A stretch of 64,000 nucleotides of DNA, from contig NZ_JADQDK010000001.1 in NCBI RefSeq assembly GCF_019263705.2, forward strand, positions 4,092,001 through 4,156,000, written 5' to 3'. The DNA is from Pseudonocardia abyssalis. GTDB lineage: Bacteria; Actinomycetota; Actinomycetes; Mycobacteriales; Pseudonocardiaceae. Position numbers and translations under genes: made by a program. Below, in pieces: positions 62,691-64,000 of the stretch. The notes below the pieces were generated by a model. That model worked only from the letters and a program-made list of their open reading frames with translations, made no database searches and had not been told where the DNA came from. Numbering within the stretch: the stretch's first letter is position 1; each line of letters starts with the position of its first letter.

Positions 62691-63646
62691 CCGGTACGAC
62701 CGTCGAGTTCCGCGGCGTGCGGCGCAGCTACGGGGCGACGCACGCCCTCGACGGGCTCGACCTGACGCTGGCGCCGGGCGAGCTGCTGGCGCTGCTCGGC
62801 CCGTCGGGCTGCGGCAAGACCACCGCGCTGCGCCTGCTCGCCGGGTTCGACGAGCCGACGTCCGGCTCGATCCTGGTGGGCGGCACGGACGTCATCGGCG
62901 TCCCGGCCGCGAAGCGCGACACCGGCATGGTGTTCCAGGCGTACTCGCTGTTCCCGACGATGACCGCGGCGGAGAACGTCGCGTTCGGGCTGCGGGTGCG
63001 CCGCGTGGCCCCCGCGAAGCGCCGGGCGCGGGCCGGGGAACTGCTGGAGCTCGTCGGGCTCGGGTCCCGCGGTGACTCCTACCCGCACCAGCTCTCCGGC
63101 GGGCAGCAGCAGCGGGTCGCGCTCGCGCGGGCCCTGGCCGTCTCCCCCGCCGTCCTGCTGCTCGACGAACCGCTCTCCGCGCTCGACGCCCGCGTCCGCG
63201 TCCAGCTGCGCGAGGAGATCCGCAGGCTGCAGCTCGCGGAGGGCATCACCACGCTGTTCGTCACGCACGACCAGGCCGAGGCGCTCGCCGTCGCCGACCG
63301 GGTGGCGGTGCTCAACGCGGGCCGGCTGGAGCAGGTGGGCACGCCGCAGGAGGTCTACTCCACCCCGTCGACGCCGTTCGTCGCCGAGTTCGTGGGGATC
63401 ATGAACGCGGTGCCGCTGGCCGACGGCGTGATCACCCCGGGCGCCCCGGAGCGGGCGATGCGACCGGAGGAGCTGACGGTCGGCGACGACGGCCTGCCCG
63501 GCACCGTCCTGACGACCACGTTCCTCGGCCCGGTGACCCGCCTCGTCGTGACCACCGGGGTGGGCGAGCTGACCGTCGACGTCGTCAGCCGCGCCGGCCT
63601 GCCCGGCATCGGCGAGCCGACGGCGGTGGCCCCGGTCCGTCCATGA
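62687..63646 (+). CDS. ABC importer ATPase (PotA/FbpC type)
   Basis: The 319-residue ATPase shows Walker A GPSGCGKTTALRLL, Q-loop FQAYSLFPTMTA, signature LSGGQQQRVALARALA, Walker B LLLDEPLSALDAR and H-loop VTHDQAEALA. A C-terminal TOBE-like domain follows (AMRPEELTVGDDGLPGTVL), which often regulates uptake. The stop codon TGA is embedded in the left end of a 66-bp hairpin repeat. Confidence 0.93.
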   Translation: MTGTTVEFRGVRRSYGATHALDGLDLTLAPGELLALLGPSGCGKTTALRLLAGFDEPTSGSILVGGTDVIGVPAAKRDTGMVFQAYSLFPTMTAAENVAFGLRVRRVAPAKRRARAGELLELVGLGSRGDSYPHQLSGGQQQRVALARALAVSPAVLLLDEPLSALDARVRVQLREEIRRLQLAEGITTLFVTHDQAEALAVADRVAVLNAGRLEQVGTPQEVYSTPSTPFVAEFVGIMNAVPLADGVITPGAPERAMRPEELTVGDDGLPGTVLTTTFLGPVTRLVVTTGVGELTVDVVSRAGLPGIGEPTAVAPVRP

Positions 63647-63708
63647 TCGCGACCAGCCGCACCGGAGCGCCCCGCCGAGGGCCATAGCGTGCGGCCAGGA
63701 CCGACCAC
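63643..63708. repeat. 66-bp hairpin repeat, copy 1
   Basis: The arm ATGATCGCGACCAGCCGCAC pairs imperfectly with GTGCGGCCAGGACCGACCAC (13 of 20 pairs), around a middle of about 26 bp. The left end contains the stop codon of the ABC ATPase. About 80% identical to copy 2, whose start is 84 bp away. Confidence 0.65.
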
Positions 63709-63726
63709 CGAGCGGCCGGACCCGAC

Positions 63727-63792
63727 ATGATCGGGATCAGCCGCACGGAGGCGCCCTGCCGAGGGCCGCGGCGTGCGGCCGGCGCCGATCAC
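63727..63792. repeat. 66-bp hairpin repeat, copy 2
   Basis: The arm ATGATCGGGATCAGCCGCAC pairs with GTGCGGCCGGCGCCGATCAC (15 of 20 pairs). The right end contains the stop codon of the converging WYL gene, so the two copies together fill the space between two converging genes and may terminate both. Confidence 0.65.
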
Positions 63793-64000
63793 CCCGCCGC
63801 CCGGCGGAACCGCTCCCCCCACTCGCGCAGCAGGTCGGCCAGCTCGGGCGGGGACCGCACCTCGAACTCCGCCCCCACCGCCCCCAGCCCCATCGCGGGC
63901 CAGTCGAGGGAGTCGGTGGTCATCCGCAGCACGCAGCTCGTGGCGTCGACCTCCTCGATCTCGGCCCACCTCGCCAGCCGCTCGCGCACCCGGTCGGCCG
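63789..64000 (-). CDS. WYL-domain transcriptional regulator (C-terminal part)
   Basis: Only the last 70 codons are in the window; the 5' end lies beyond 64000. The visible RLARWAEIEEVDATSCVLRM and MTTDSLDWPAMGLGAVGAEFEV followed by SPPELADLLREWGERFRRAA are the usual C-terminus of YafY/PafBC-like proteins. These have an N-terminal HTH and central WYL ligand-sensing domain. It converges on the ABC importer operon. Confidence 0.8.
   Translation of the reverse strand, partial: ADRVRERLARWAEIEEVDATSCVLRMTTDSLDWPAMGLGAVGAEFEVRSPPELADLLREWGERFRRAAG

Overview
The window comes from a high-GC Gram-positive actinobacterium, most likely a Pseudonocardia-type member of the Pseudonocardiales. Supporting signs are the very high GC with G/C-ending codons, many GTG starts, a mycothiol biosynthesis gene (mshB), the succinylase diaminopimelate pathway, a 7Fe ferredoxin, and a backbone that keeps the gene order of the Mycobacterium tuberculosis Rv1098-Rv1202 region as I remember it (dapE/dapD, fdxC/dapC, mshB, lpqW/typA, mutT2, ychF, DUF6542/ispH, Rv1109c-like/xseA/xseB, DUF4245/glpX/fum). 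No rRNA, tRNA, CRISPR array, prophage or insertion sequence was recognised.

Layout. 1-5.7 kb: lysine/peptidoglycan precursor genes: dapE (cut by the window start) divergent from dapD, a CHAD protein, then a reverse-strand operon of ferredoxin, dapC and an MFS carrier. 5.7-15 kb: an Rv0428c-like acetyltransferase, mshB with a membrane partner, and a complete oligopeptide-type ABC transporter (dppABCDF). 15-21 kb: LpqW-like lipoprotein, TypA, an overlooked 49-residue Cys-rich protein, a DUF559 protein and a SRPBCC-Nudix fusion. 21-26 kb: an OmpR-type two-component system divergent from a LolA/RseB-like exported protein with an ABC exporter. 26-30.6 kb: TspO, PPK2 coupled to a PP2C phosphatase, an ArsR/VOC pair, and DAHP synthase behind a leader peptide with consecutive Tyr-Trp-Phe codons. 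30.5-34 kb: a sortase/ice-binding-domain adhesin locus. 34-41 kb: M1 peptidase, a Clp-N/HTH regulator divergent from a VOC gene across two perfect operators, small enzymes, and YchF. 41-44 kb: a second two-component system with an Asp-rich exported protein. 44-56 kb: alkylation repair (Ada-AlkA fusion, Ogt), lipoprotein, glycosyltransferase, RmuC, IspH, exonuclease VII, GlpX and L,D-transpeptidase. 55.8-56.4 kb: a decayed stretch. 56.5-64 kb: fumarase, a degenerate EAL protein, an RDD protein, a complete PotABCD/FbpABC-type ABC importer and the end of a WYL regulator.

The most unusual content is regulatory: (i) the DAHP synthase leader, whose control codons name all three aromatic amino acids and which can fold like a four-segment attenuator; (ii) two 19-bp operators laid exactly on the -35 and -10 of the Clp-N/HTH gene; (iii) a 20-bp palindrome filling the spacer of a near-consensus arsR promoter; (iv) at least eleven genes with a TANNNT hexamer 5-7 nt (mostly exactly 6) before the start codon, implying leaderless mRNAs; and (v) families of hairpin repeats whose ends coincide with stop codons. 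All functional statements rest on motif reading and remembered family knowledge; no database search was run.
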